Assembly: GCF_000626715.1 (NCBI RefSeq)
Contig: NZ_AQRA01000001.1
Location: 124,001 to 188,000 of the forward strand
DNA from: Aquimarina atlantica
GTDB taxonomy: Bacteria > Bacteroidota > Bacteroidia > Flavobacteriales > Flavobacteriaceae
DNA: 64,000 nucleotides
Direction of reading: 5' to 3'
The notes beneath the pieces are model-generated. The model was not told the DNA's origin and searched no databases. It saw only the letters and a program-made list of their open reading frames with translations. The translations under genes and the position numbers were made by a program. Position 1 is the first letter of the stretch. The number at the start of each line of letters is the position of its first letter. Below are positions 17,447-26,070 of the stretch, in pieces.

Positions 17447-18838
17447 ATGGGAAATTTACAAGAAAAGATCTATGCAAAATCCCCTCATTTTATACAAAAT
17501 TGGATTGTATCATTATATAATGTTTTGGCATACAGAAAAAGATATTCTGGTAAATACAAACATTTTATAAACCACTATTTAAAAAATAGAAATCTATCTG
17601 TTGATCAGCTTAATGTCATACAGGCAAATAGATATAGTGAGTTTGTTGCATATGCAAAAAAGCATTCTGAATATTATAACAAGACATTAGGAGGCATTAC
17701 TGCTTCAGAGGATATTACCAATATTGCTAAACTTCCTATAATTAATAAAGAAACATTACGAAGTAATTATTCTGGTATTTATACAATTCAAAAAAACGAA
17801 GGGATTATATCTAAAACAGGAGGGACTACAGGGAAATCCCTAGAAGTACTTTATACCCATGATGATGTTCAGGAACGATTTGCTTTGTTAGATAATTTTA
17901 GAGGTAGTTTTGGTTATAAATTAGGAAAAAAGACCGCTTGGTTTAGTGGTAAAAATCTTTTAAGTGAAAAGGATATTAATAAAAAGAGATTTTGGAAAAC
18001 AGATCATATTTATAATGTAAGATATTATTCAACTTTCCATATTCACGGTAAATATTTAGCATACTATCTTAAGAATTTAATACAATATAAGCCTTTATAC
18101 ATGGTTGGGTTTCCTTCTACAATGTATGAAATTGCAAAATATGGACTAGCTAAAAATATTGATTTTCCCGAGAATACTATTAAAGCGATATTTCCTACCG
18201 CAGAAACTATAACCGATGATATTCGAGAGGTTTTAGAAGGATATTTTAAAACAAACTTATATAATCAATATGCTTCCTCAGAAGGAGCACCATTTATTTT
18301 TGAGTGTAAGAATAAGAAATTACACTTAGAATTACAGAGTGGCGTTTTTGAAGTGCTAGATGAAGAAAATAACCCAAGTGAAAAAGGGCGGTTAATAGTA
18401 ACATCTTTTAATACTCATGGCACACCTCTTATTCGATATGATATAGGAGACCAGATAGAACTTGGTACTGGAACATGCACTTGCGGAAATAACAACCCGT
18501 TGGTTAAAGAAGTTCTTGGTCGTATTTCAGATTATATTTATTCTGAAGAAATAGGAAAAATAAATCTGGGAAATATATCAAATGCTCTTAAAGGAGTAAA
18601 AGGGATTATAAAATTTCAAATCCAACAAGATGCAATCGAACGGCTTTTAGTTCTGATAGAAAAGGACGAAACCGTATTTGATACAAAATATGAAGAAGTA
18701 TTTTTAAAAAACTTAAGAGATCGAGTCGGAGCCAAAATTGAAATAGAATTAAGATATGTCGACGCAATTCCTGTAGAAAAGAGCGGTAAGTTTAGGTTGA
18801 TCAAAAATAATATTAAAGATAAAATTCAAAATCAGTAG
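17447..18838 (+). CDS. CapK/PaaK-like adenylate-forming enzyme
   Basis: A 463-residue member of the phenylacetate-CoA ligase-like (CapK) branch of the ANL superfamily. It has the P-loop KTGGTTGKSLEV (about 124-135), an NQYASSEGAPF block and a YDIGDQ block. A four-residue metal-like cluster appears in CTCGNN. CapK-type proteins are common in capsule clusters, where their exact acid and acceptor are mostly unknown. Placement one base after a GT and 5 bases before MBOAT 3 suggests that it activates the acid used by that MBOAT or a neighbour; this is inference. Confidence 0.85.
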   Translation: MGNLQEKIYAKSPHFIQNWIVSLYNVLAYRKRYSGKYKHFINHYLKNRNLSVDQLNVIQANRYSEFVAYAKKHSEYYNKTLGGITASEDITNIAKLPIINKETLRSNYSGIYTIQKNEGIISKTGGTTGKSLEVLYTHDDVQERFALLDNFRGSFGYKLGKKTAWFSGKNLLSEKDINKKRFWKTDHIYNVRYYSTFHIHGKYLAYYLKNLIQYKPLYMVGFPSTMYEIAKYGLAKNIDFPENTIKAIFPTAETITDDIREVLEGYFKTNLYNQYASSEGAPFIFECKNKKLHLELQSGVFEVLDEENNPSEKGRLIVTSFNTHGTPLIRYDIGDQIELGTGTCTCGNNNPLVKEVLGRISDYIYSEEIGKINLGNISNALKGVKGIIKFQIQQDAIERLLVLIEKDETVFDTKYEEVFLKNLRDRVGAKIEIELRYVDAIPVEKSGKFRLIKNNIKDKIQNQ

Positions 18839-18843
18839 AAACT

Positions 18844-20256
18844 ATGCTTTTTAACTCTTTAGCGTTTTTTCTTTTTCTATGTATTGTGTTTGTACTCTAT
18901 TGGTTTATAGTGTATAAAAATCTTAAGTTTCAGAATATTCTATTGTTAATAGCAAGCTATGTCTTCTATGGGTGGTGGGATTGGAGATTCTTGTCTTTAA
19001 TAGCACTAAGTACGTTAACAGATTATTTTGTTGGGTTTCGAATCTATCAATCTAAAGATAAATTAATGCAAAAGAGATGGCTCTGGGTAAGTGTGTTATT
19101 TAATTTGGGATTGTTAGGTTTTTTTAAATACTATAACTTCTTTGTAGAATCATGGGTAGACCTTTTGACTTCTGTCGGATATGAATTTCAAAACACCTGG
19201 ACATTAAAAGTAATTTTACCTGTTGGAATTTCATTTTATACTTTTCAAACCTTATCATATTCTATAGATATCTATAGAAAAAAGCTAAAGCCTACTAATG
19301 ATTTTATTGCTTTTGCGGCTTTTGTATCATTTTTTCCTCAGTTAGTCGCTGGACCAATAGAAAGAGCCACCAATCTGGTTCCGCAGTTTTTGAAAAAAAG
19401 AAAGTTTACCTATCAGAATTTTTCTACGGGAATTAAACTTATGATTTGGGGATTTTTCTTAAAATTAGTGGTCGCAGATAGGGCAGCTATTTATGTAGAT
19501 GCAGTATATAATAATATAGAAAACCATGATGGTTTAAGCTTTATTGTTGCAACTGTCTTATTTGCATTTCAAATATATGGTGATTTTGCAGGATATTCAT
19601 TAATAGCAATAGGAACCTCAAAACTTTTTGGGTTTGACCTCATGACAAACTTTAGACGCCCTTATTTTTCGGCTTCTGTAAGCGAATTTTGGACCAGGTG
19701 GCATATATCGTTATCTACATGGTTTAGAGATTATTTATATATACCTCTGGGAGGAAACAGAGTAGGGAAGATGCGGTGGCTTTATAACCTCTTCGTTACT
19801 TTTTTAATTAGCGGTTTATGGCATGGTGCAAATTGGACTTTTATTGCTTGGGGAGCATTAAACGGTTTGTATTTAATAGCAGAAGTTTTAGTGTACAGAA
19901 AAAATAGAAAAGGAATCATTAATGTGCTGCTAACATTTGTCTTGATCAATTTTTCCTGGATATTTTTCAGAGCTAATTCTATAGATAACGCTTTTTATAT
20001 TATAAAAACAATTTTTACTGCTCCGGGGAGATTATATATTGGTAGTGGAGACGATATTGCCGCTCTTTTATATGCTATTCTGGCTATTGGTATTCTTCTT
20101 TTTGTAGAAACCAAAAAAGAATATTTTAATACGCTTTTCTCTATTTCTAAAAATAAATATGAAATAGTAAGACATACAGGATACGCAGTTGTAGTATTTA
20201 TGATCTTGTATTTTGGAGTATTTGGTAAGAGTCAATTTATTTATTTTCAATTTTAA
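18844..20256 (+). CDS. MBOAT O-acyltransferase 3
   Basis: A 470-residue polytopic membrane protein with FWTRWHISLSTWFRDYLYI, PLGGNRVG and catalytic His327 in SGLWHGANWTF. The N-terminus reads MLFNSLAFFLFLCIVFVLYW. It is closest by eye to MBOAT 5, sharing long identical stretches such as LPVGISFYTFQT and FFPQLVAGPIERA. The C-terminus is FIYFQF. It starts 5 bases after the CapK-like ligase and ends 3 bases before its SGNH partner. The group transferred is not determinable from sequence. Confidence 0.93.
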   Translation: MLFNSLAFFLFLCIVFVLYWFIVYKNLKFQNILLLIASYVFYGWWDWRFLSLIALSTLTDYFVGFRIYQSKDKLMQKRWLWVSVLFNLGLLGFFKYYNFFVESWVDLLTSVGYEFQNTWTLKVILPVGISFYTFQTLSYSIDIYRKKLKPTNDFIAFAAFVSFFPQLVAGPIERATNLVPQFLKKRKFTYQNFSTGIKLMIWGFFLKLVVADRAAIYVDAVYNNIENHDGLSFIVATVLFAFQIYGDFAGYSLIAIGTSKLFGFDLMTNFRRPYFSASVSEFWTRWHISLSTWFRDYLYIPLGGNRVGKMRWLYNLFVTFLISGLWHGANWTFIAWGALNGLYLIAEVLVYRKNRKGIINVLLTFVLINFSWIFFRANSIDNAFYIIKTIFTAPGRLYIGSGDDIAALLYAILAIGILLFVETKKEYFNTLFSISKNKYEIVRHTGYAVVVFMILYFGVFGKSQFIYFQF

Positions 20257-20259
20257 GAA

Positions 20260-21201
20260 ATGATTAAAAAAGAATATAAATTAGCACTTATAAAACTAGT
20301 AAAGTTTATTGTCATATTACTGGTTACAGATTTTGTATTGGGAGCTATCTCAAAACAATTGTTTTTTAGCCAGGAAACAGGTAAATATGCCAGATCTATG
20401 CATGCAATAAACGAGACAAATGCCAAAGTCCTGGTACTAGGAAGTTCTCATGCACATAGACATTATGTGCCTGAAGTTTTTGAAAAAGAATTAAATACCT
20501 CGAGTTATAATGCAGGTGCAGAAGGACAACAATTATTGTATCACGCAGCACTACAAAAAATGATCCTGAAAAGGACCACACCAGATTTGATTATCCTAAA
20601 TATCGATGAGGACTTTTTGTATACATCAAAAGAAGCATATGACAGGCTTAACGATTTACATCCTTATTATGCCAATCATAGAAGAGAGCTTAAACCAATA
20701 TTAGGATTACAATCTAAGCTAATTGACTTTAAATTGTTTTTTAAGTCATATCAAACCAACTCTACGATCGTTCATGCAATTAGGTATTATGCGTCACCTC
20801 AAATTGATTATAAAGGCTATCGCCCATTATTTGGAAAAGTAAAACCTTCTAATAATATAGATCAAGTAATACATAACGAAGAAGATAAAAAAATAGATCA
20901 AAATTTTGTAAAAGTACTTAGAGATATGATAGCTACTGCAAAAAATAAAAAAGTGAATCTGATTTTTGTTACCTCACCAACTTTACAATATGTAGACAAC
21001 TCGAAAAATATTTCCTTTACTATGATACAGGAAATTGCTAAAAAAGAAAATATTCCTTTTGTTGATTTTTTTAATTCAAAACAGTTTGTATCTCAATATG
21101 AATTATTTCATGATACTTCACATTTAAATAATGATGGAGCAGAACTATTTACAAAACTTTTGGCCGATAAAATTAAGAGAATGAAATGGGATAATAATTA
21201 A
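20260..21201 (+). CDS. SGNH-like partner of MBOAT 3
   Basis: A 313-residue protein with an N-terminal anchor (about 12-28) and an extracytoplasmic SGNH-type domain. The nucleophile block VLGSSHAHRH puts Ser63 at the catalytic position, with the usual Asp of GDS replaced by Ser. The C-terminal HDTSHLNNDGAELF gives Asp285 and His288. Middle-domain sequence bears little resemblance to the partners of MBOATs 1 and 2, so this is a different subfamily. The 3-base spacing after the MBOAT indicates translational coupling. Confidence 0.7.
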   Translation: MIKKEYKLALIKLVKFIVILLVTDFVLGAISKQLFFSQETGKYARSMHAINETNAKVLVLGSSHAHRHYVPEVFEKELNTSSYNAGAEGQQLLYHAALQKMILKRTTPDLIILNIDEDFLYTSKEAYDRLNDLHPYYANHRRELKPILGLQSKLIDFKLFFKSYQTNSTIVHAIRYYASPQIDYKGYRPLFGKVKPSNNIDQVIHNEEDKKIDQNFVKVLRDMIATAKNKKVNLIFVTSPTLQYVDNSKNISFTMIQEIAKKENIPFVDFFNSKQFVSQYELFHDTSHLNNDGAELFTKLLADKIKRMKWDNN

Positions 21202-21266
21202 AAGTTGTATGACTAAACAATACACTTAAAGACATAGATTATTTATGAATATTAGAATTACTATAT

Positions 21267-22676
21267 ATGCTTTTTAACTCATTAGAATTTCTTCTGTTTT
21301 TTCCAGTTGTATTCATCCTGTATTGGATAATGAAGAATAACTATAAGTATCAAAATATCTTACTACTGGTATCGAGCTATATATTTTATGCATGGTGGGA
21401 CTGGAGGTTTTTGTCACTAATTTTATTTAGTTCATTTGTAGACTATTTTTCGGGATTAAATATTGAGGCGTCAAAAACTAATGCAGGAAGAAAAAAATGG
21501 CTTCTGGTAAGTCTTTGCTCTAATCTAGGGCTTTTGGGAGTATTTAAATATTATAACTTTTTTGCCGATTCTTTTTCTGATTTGATGTTTGGTTTTGGTT
21601 GGGAAGTAGATGATTTGACGTTAAATATTATTCTTCCGGTGGGGATTAGTTTTTATACCTTTCAGACATTAAGTTATACAATTGATATATATCGTGATCA
21701 ATTTAAACCAACAAAAGATATTATCTCTTTCTTAACTTATATAAGTTTTTTCCCTCAATTAGTTGCAGGCCCAATCGAGAGAGCTTCAAATTTGCTTCCC
21801 CAGATAGAAACTAAAAGAGAGTTTAAGCATAAATGGTTTAATGAAGGGATTTTTCAAATCCTGGTTGGTTTGTTTAGAAAAATTGTTATTGCAGATAATT
21901 TAGGGACTTATGTAGATGCAGTTTATTATAACCCAGAGATTCATAATTCAAGTACACTGGTGCTTGCTACGTTTTTCTATGCTTTCCAAATATATTATGA
22001 TTTTTCGGGGTATTCTGATATTGCTATCGGAAGCGCAAAATTATTAGGATTTAAATTTCATCAGAATTTTAACCTACCGTATTTCTCTAAAAGTATTACC
22101 GAGTTTTGGCGAAAATGGCATATGTCATTATCCTTTTGGTTAAGAGATTATCTCTACATATCACTAGGCGGAAACAGAAAAGGCATTAAAATCACGTATA
22201 GAAATTTGATGTTAACCATGTTGTTAGGGGGACTATGGCATGGTAGCTCCTGGAATTTTGTGATATGGGGAGGTATTCACGGACTTGCATTAGGATTAGA
22301 GAAGTTCGTTTTCTCATTGAAAAAAAATCAGAATTTTGGATTTTTTGGATACATATACACATTCATCGTGGTTTTATTATCATGGGTGTTTTTTAGAGCA
22401 CCAGATCTGGATTCTTCGTTAACAATTATCAAAAAGATACTAAGTTTTGAGTTTTTGATGCCATTTATTGGTGATTTTAATAATGTAGCTATATCTGTTT
22501 TAATGCTATTGCTGGGGATTGGTTTTGATCTTTATATTCGACTTAAAAAAGTAGATTTAGAAATATTAGGAGGAAAATTAAGCATATTTAGATTGGTAAC
22601 CTTTGCTACTGTAATTATAATGCTGCTTAATCTGTTTTATTCAACATCAAATAATTTTATATACTTTCAATTCTAA
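21267..22676 (+). CDS. MBOAT O-acyltransferase 4
   Basis: A 469-residue MBOAT protein with FWRKWHMSLSFWLRDYLYI and a GGNRKG loop in which Pro of PLGG is replaced (SLGGNRKG). The catalytic His325 lies in GGLWHGSSWNFVIWG, slightly different from the GANWTF of the other copies and closer to the AlgI-like pattern. It begins MLFNSLEFLLFFPVVFILYW and ends in FIYFQF. A 65-base gap separates it from the upstream SGNH gene, and its own partner starts 4 bases after its stop. Confidence 0.92.
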   Translation: MLFNSLEFLLFFPVVFILYWIMKNNYKYQNILLLVSSYIFYAWWDWRFLSLILFSSFVDYFSGLNIEASKTNAGRKKWLLVSLCSNLGLLGVFKYYNFFADSFSDLMFGFGWEVDDLTLNIILPVGISFYTFQTLSYTIDIYRDQFKPTKDIISFLTYISFFPQLVAGPIERASNLLPQIETKREFKHKWFNEGIFQILVGLFRKIVIADNLGTYVDAVYYNPEIHNSSTLVLATFFYAFQIYYDFSGYSDIAIGSAKLLGFKFHQNFNLPYFSKSITEFWRKWHMSLSFWLRDYLYISLGGNRKGIKITYRNLMLTMLLGGLWHGSSWNFVIWGGIHGLALGLEKFVFSLKKNQNFGFFGYIYTFIVVLLSWVFFRAPDLDSSLTIIKKILSFEFLMPFIGDFNNVAISVLMLLLGIGFDLYIRLKKVDLEILGGKLSIFRLVTFATVIIMLLNLFYSTSNNFIYFQF

Positions 22677-22680
22677 CGAT

Positions 22681-23616
22681 ATGGATAAACTTAATTTCGG
22701 ATCTGCATTAAAACTTATCGTATATATATTAGTGATTTCGTATATAACAGATAAAATTATCTACTATGCTCTCAATACGGTGAGTGATAAGATTTTATCA
22801 GGACAAGCAGTGGGTAAACTAAATCATTTTCTAATTGTAAAAGATTCTGTAGATATTTTAACATTTGGTAACTCTAGAACAAATCATCATATAAACCCAG
22901 AAAAACTATCTCTTCCCGGTTTTAATATGGGATCTGACGCGAGATCGATAGCTTTTTGTGCAACATTAATAAAGATGTTACCAAAGGATAAAAAACAACT
23001 TGTTGTTGTTAATGTAGATTCGAAAAACATATTTAAAACTAACTATTCTGGAGATGATATAGGGCCTTTGCGAATACGATATCACAGAAGTGATATTATA
23101 AAGCAAGAAGTCGATAAGGTGTTTAGTTATGATCCTATACAAAACTTCTATTGGAGCAAAGCTTATAATGGAAAAGTATTAGGGCTTTTTAAGAATTTCT
23201 TTATGCCAAAATATGATCACACAAAATATCATGGGTATGATCCGATTTATGTAAATGAGACTCAGAGAGAAATCTTTAAGAATTTTTTGAAAAAACCAAA
23301 AAGAAAGGAATGTCTGGATTCGTATATATTAAACCCTTTATATGAGTCTTACCTTAATCAAATAAAGACGTTTTGTGAAAACAACAATAAAAGGTTGGTG
23401 TTGATTACCTCTCCTTTTTATAGTGATGAGTGTAAAAATGATAATAAAAAGATGATAGAGATATTTAAAACTATGAATATCGAATATCATGATTTTTCTG
23501 ATCTGTTTAGAGATAATAATCAAATAGAATATTGGAAAGACGATGTTCACTTGTCTGATAAAGGAGCGCAAGTGTTCTCAGAAATATTAAACAATGCTCT
23601 GTATAAAAAAAACTAA
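22681..23616 (+). CDS. SGNH-like partner of MBOAT 4
   Basis: A 311-residue protein with one N-terminal hydrophobic anchor (about 9-28) and a periplasmic domain. The FGNSRTNHH block offers Ser65 as nucleophile, with Asn in place of Asp, and the KDDVHLSDKG block offers Asp287 and His290. The fold assignment rests on these two blocks and on gene order, since the central region is not recognisable. It is likely the acyl acceptor-side enzyme for MBOAT 4. Confidence 0.65.
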   Translation: MDKLNFGSALKLIVYILVISYITDKIIYYALNTVSDKILSGQAVGKLNHFLIVKDSVDILTFGNSRTNHHINPEKLSLPGFNMGSDARSIAFCATLIKMLPKDKKQLVVVNVDSKNIFKTNYSGDDIGPLRIRYHRSDIIKQEVDKVFSYDPIQNFYWSKAYNGKVLGLFKNFFMPKYDHTKYHGYDPIYVNETQREIFKNFLKKPKRKECLDSYILNPLYESYLNQIKTFCENNNKRLVLITSPFYSDECKNDNKKMIEIFKTMNIEYHDFSDLFRDNNQIEYWKDDVHLSDKGAQVFSEILNNALYKKN

Positions 23617-23635
23617 GAATCGATAGATATAAGAT

Positions 23636-25045
23636 ATGCTTTTTAACTCTTTAGAATTTTTCTTGTTCTTACCCCTTGTATTTGTTTTATACTGGTTTGT
23701 AGTACATAAAAAACTAAAACTTCAGAATTTTCTGATACTGGTGGCCAGTTATGTATTTTACGGATGGTGGGATTATCGGTTTTTATCGTTGATTGCATTA
23801 AGTACAGTAGTAGATTATTTTATTGGACTTACTATTGACAATTCTACTATAAAATCAACTAGAAAAAGATGGTTGCTGGTGAGTATGTTATTTAATTTAG
23901 GACTCCTTGGTTTCTTTAAGTACTATAACTTTTTTATTGAATCCTGGGTAGATCTTTTAGCTTCTGTTGGATATCAAATTGAAAATACCTGGACGTTAAA
24001 AGTAATTTTACCAGTTGGTATTTCTTTTTATACATTTCAAACGATGTCATATTCTATCGATATCTATCGCCAAAAATTGAAGCCAACAAAGGATTTTGTT
24101 GCCTTTGCAGCTTTTGTGTCATTTTTTCCTCAATTGGTGGCAGGACCAATAGAAAGAGCATCTAATTTACTACCACAGATGCTGAAAAAACGAAAATTCG
24201 ATAAACTTCAAAGTATAAAAGGGATAGAGCTTATCGTATGGGGAATGTTTAAAAAAGTGGTTATAGCCGATTCTTTTGCTCCTATAGTAAATGACATATT
24301 TTCTAATTACACAGATTTTTCTGGTGGTACGTTGATCATGGGAGCTATATTCTTTGCGTTTCAGATCTATTGTGATTTTAGTGGGTATTCTGATATTGCT
24401 ATTGGTACGGCAAGATTGTTTGGTTTTGATTTAATGACCAATTTTAATTTCCCCTATTTTTCAAGAAGTATAGGCGAGTTTTGGCGAAAATGGCACATCT
24501 CATTATCTACCTGGTTTAGAGATTATCTCTATATCCCGCTTGGAGGCTCTAAGGTTGGTAAGTTAAAAGGAATTAGAAATGTTTTTGCCATCTTTTTGGT
24601 AAGCGGATTTTGGCATGGAGCAAACTGGACTTTTATTGCTTGGGGAGGAATTCATGCGTTATTATTTATACCTTCATTTGTAATGGGAACAAATCGAAGA
24701 CATTTAGAAGATGGTACTGCGCAAATAACAATGTTATCATTCGCCAAAAATTTTGGACAAGTACTGTTCACTTTTGCTGTGGTTACGCTAGCCTGGATAT
24801 TTTTTAGAGCAGATTCTATTCAGGATGCAGTTAATTACATCATGAGAATCGATTCGTTTAAGATAGATGCATTGAGTTTTATCATGTTTTCTGATATCAT
24901 ACTTATTATCATACTACTGGTATTAGATTTTATGAGATATAAGCAAATGAAAATTCATTTTATCATGTGGATTCTTATGGTACTGGCAATTATAGGATCA
25001 TTAAATAGAGAGATACAAGCAGAATTTATTTATTTTCAATTTTAA
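23636..25045 (+). CDS. MBOAT O-acyltransferase 5
   Basis: A 469-residue MBOAT protein with FWRKWHISLSTWFRDYLYI, PLGGSKVG and catalytic His327 in SGFWHGANWTF. The first 200 residues are very similar to MBOAT 3, including ENTWTLKVILPVGISFYTFQT, which suggests recent duplication. It ends in FIYFQF. It lies 19 bases after the SGNH gene of module 4 and 2 bases before its own partner, so modules 3-5 form a continuous run. Confidence 0.93.
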   Translation: MLFNSLEFFLFLPLVFVLYWFVVHKKLKLQNFLILVASYVFYGWWDYRFLSLIALSTVVDYFIGLTIDNSTIKSTRKRWLLVSMLFNLGLLGFFKYYNFFIESWVDLLASVGYQIENTWTLKVILPVGISFYTFQTMSYSIDIYRQKLKPTKDFVAFAAFVSFFPQLVAGPIERASNLLPQMLKKRKFDKLQSIKGIELIVWGMFKKVVIADSFAPIVNDIFSNYTDFSGGTLIMGAIFFAFQIYCDFSGYSDIAIGTARLFGFDLMTNFNFPYFSRSIGEFWRKWHISLSTWFRDYLYIPLGGSKVGKLKGIRNVFAIFLVSGFWHGANWTFIAWGGIHALLFIPSFVMGTNRRHLEDGTAQITMLSFAKNFGQVLFTFAVVTLAWIFFRADSIQDAVNYIMRIDSFKIDALSFIMFSDIILIIILLVLDFMRYKQMKIHFIMWILMVLAIIGSLNREIQAEFIYFQF

Positions 25046-25047
25046 GG

Positions 25048-26013
25048 ATGAAATACATAAAGAAAATAGTAGTATATGTTATAATCTTAGAAGCTTTTAA
25101 TCTAGTCATAGGATTATTTTATAATGGAACGGATACATTTTTATCTTTTACTGGGTTTAATGATCCTCCTCTTTATTATGATATGGATTCGTTATATGGA
25201 GTTACCAGACAAAAAAATGCTAAACAAATGATGCATTATCCCTGGGGAGGTATTGTAAACGAAATCAATTCACATGGTTTTAGAGATGATGAGTTTAATG
25301 ATGATGGTGTTCTTGTTGTTGGTAATTCTTTTGTAGAAGGTTTTGGCATGAATAAAGAAGATCGATTTTCTGAAATCATAGAGCAAGAACTCGATATAAC
25401 CATTAATAATGCTGGATCAGGAGGAGTGTGGACTCCTATTCAGGGAATAGTTCTGTTAGAGCATTTATTAAAAAGCGAAAAACTGGATTGTAGTAAGATT
25501 GTTTTTGTAATGACCCCTGGAGAAGTAGTCAATATTGGAAAAAGAAACCCCAAAAACGATCCGGGCAGAAATTACCCGTATAGAGAAGGAGATTCAATTG
25601 TATTTCATAAAGCAAAATATAATAGTTTCGGAAATAATTTATCCCTGCCAAGTAAAGTTAAGAGGTTTTGTAAGAGTCTTTTGATGTTTAAAATTTTTAA
25701 TACGTTTAAGTACTACGGAGCTGCTAAAGGGAAAAAGAAAGAGCTGGATTTTGATGAAAAAAAATTGGATTGGATAATAAAGAAAATAGAAGATCAAAAA
25801 TTTGATCAGGTTATAGATATAGTGGTTATTAATAACTTAGGGAGAATGCATCTTAATGGGATTACGGAATATCGAAATGACTCTGATAAAATACACTTTC
25901 ACGTTGTTGAATTCCCCGATGAATTAAGTAACTATTTTGTGGCCAATGGTCATTTGAGTGAGAAAGGAAATAAGGTATTGGCAGAGATTTTAAAACCAAT
26001 ATTTAAAAACTAA
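25048..26013 (+). CDS. SGNH/GDSL-like protein, partner of MBOAT 5
   Basis: A 321-residue protein with a weak N-terminal anchor and an SGNH-type domain of the GDSL/AlgJ-like kind. VVGNSFVEGFG gives Ser94. The C-terminal block is VANGHLSEKG, so His302 is present, but the residue three before it is Ala299, not the usual Asp of DxxH. Either another acid serves or a Ser-His dyad operates. Its relatives include the partner of MBOAT 6 (GDSFIEGFH). It is the last gene of the first + strand block, and a strong terminator follows at once. Confidence 0.68.
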   Translation: MKYIKKIVVYVIILEAFNLVIGLFYNGTDTFLSFTGFNDPPLYYDMDSLYGVTRQKNAKQMMHYPWGGIVNEINSHGFRDDEFNDDGVLVVGNSFVEGFGMNKEDRFSEIIEQELDITINNAGSGGVWTPIQGIVLLEHLLKSEKLDCSKIVFVMTPGEVVNIGKRNPKNDPGRNYPYREGDSIVFHKAKYNSFGNNLSLPSKVKRFCKSLLMFKIFNTFKYYGAAKGKKKELDFDEKKLDWIIKKIEDQKFDQVIDIVVINNLGRMHLNGITEYRNDSDKIHFHVVEFPDELSNYFVANGHLSEKGNKVLAEILKPIFKN

Positions 26014-26019
26014 ATATAA

Positions 26020-26045
26020 AAAAGCCACCCTCATAGGTGGCTTTT
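26020..26045. terminator. Bidirectional rho-independent terminator
   Basis: A perfect 10-base stem (AAAAGCCACC with GGTGGCTTTT) closes over a 6-base loop, with A-run and T-run on either side, so it can end transcription from both strands. It sits between the stop of the last MBOAT-module gene and the stop of the convergent beta-helix lipoprotein gene. Confidence 0.9.
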
Positions 26046-26070
26046 CTTATATTATATTTTATCCAGAATA

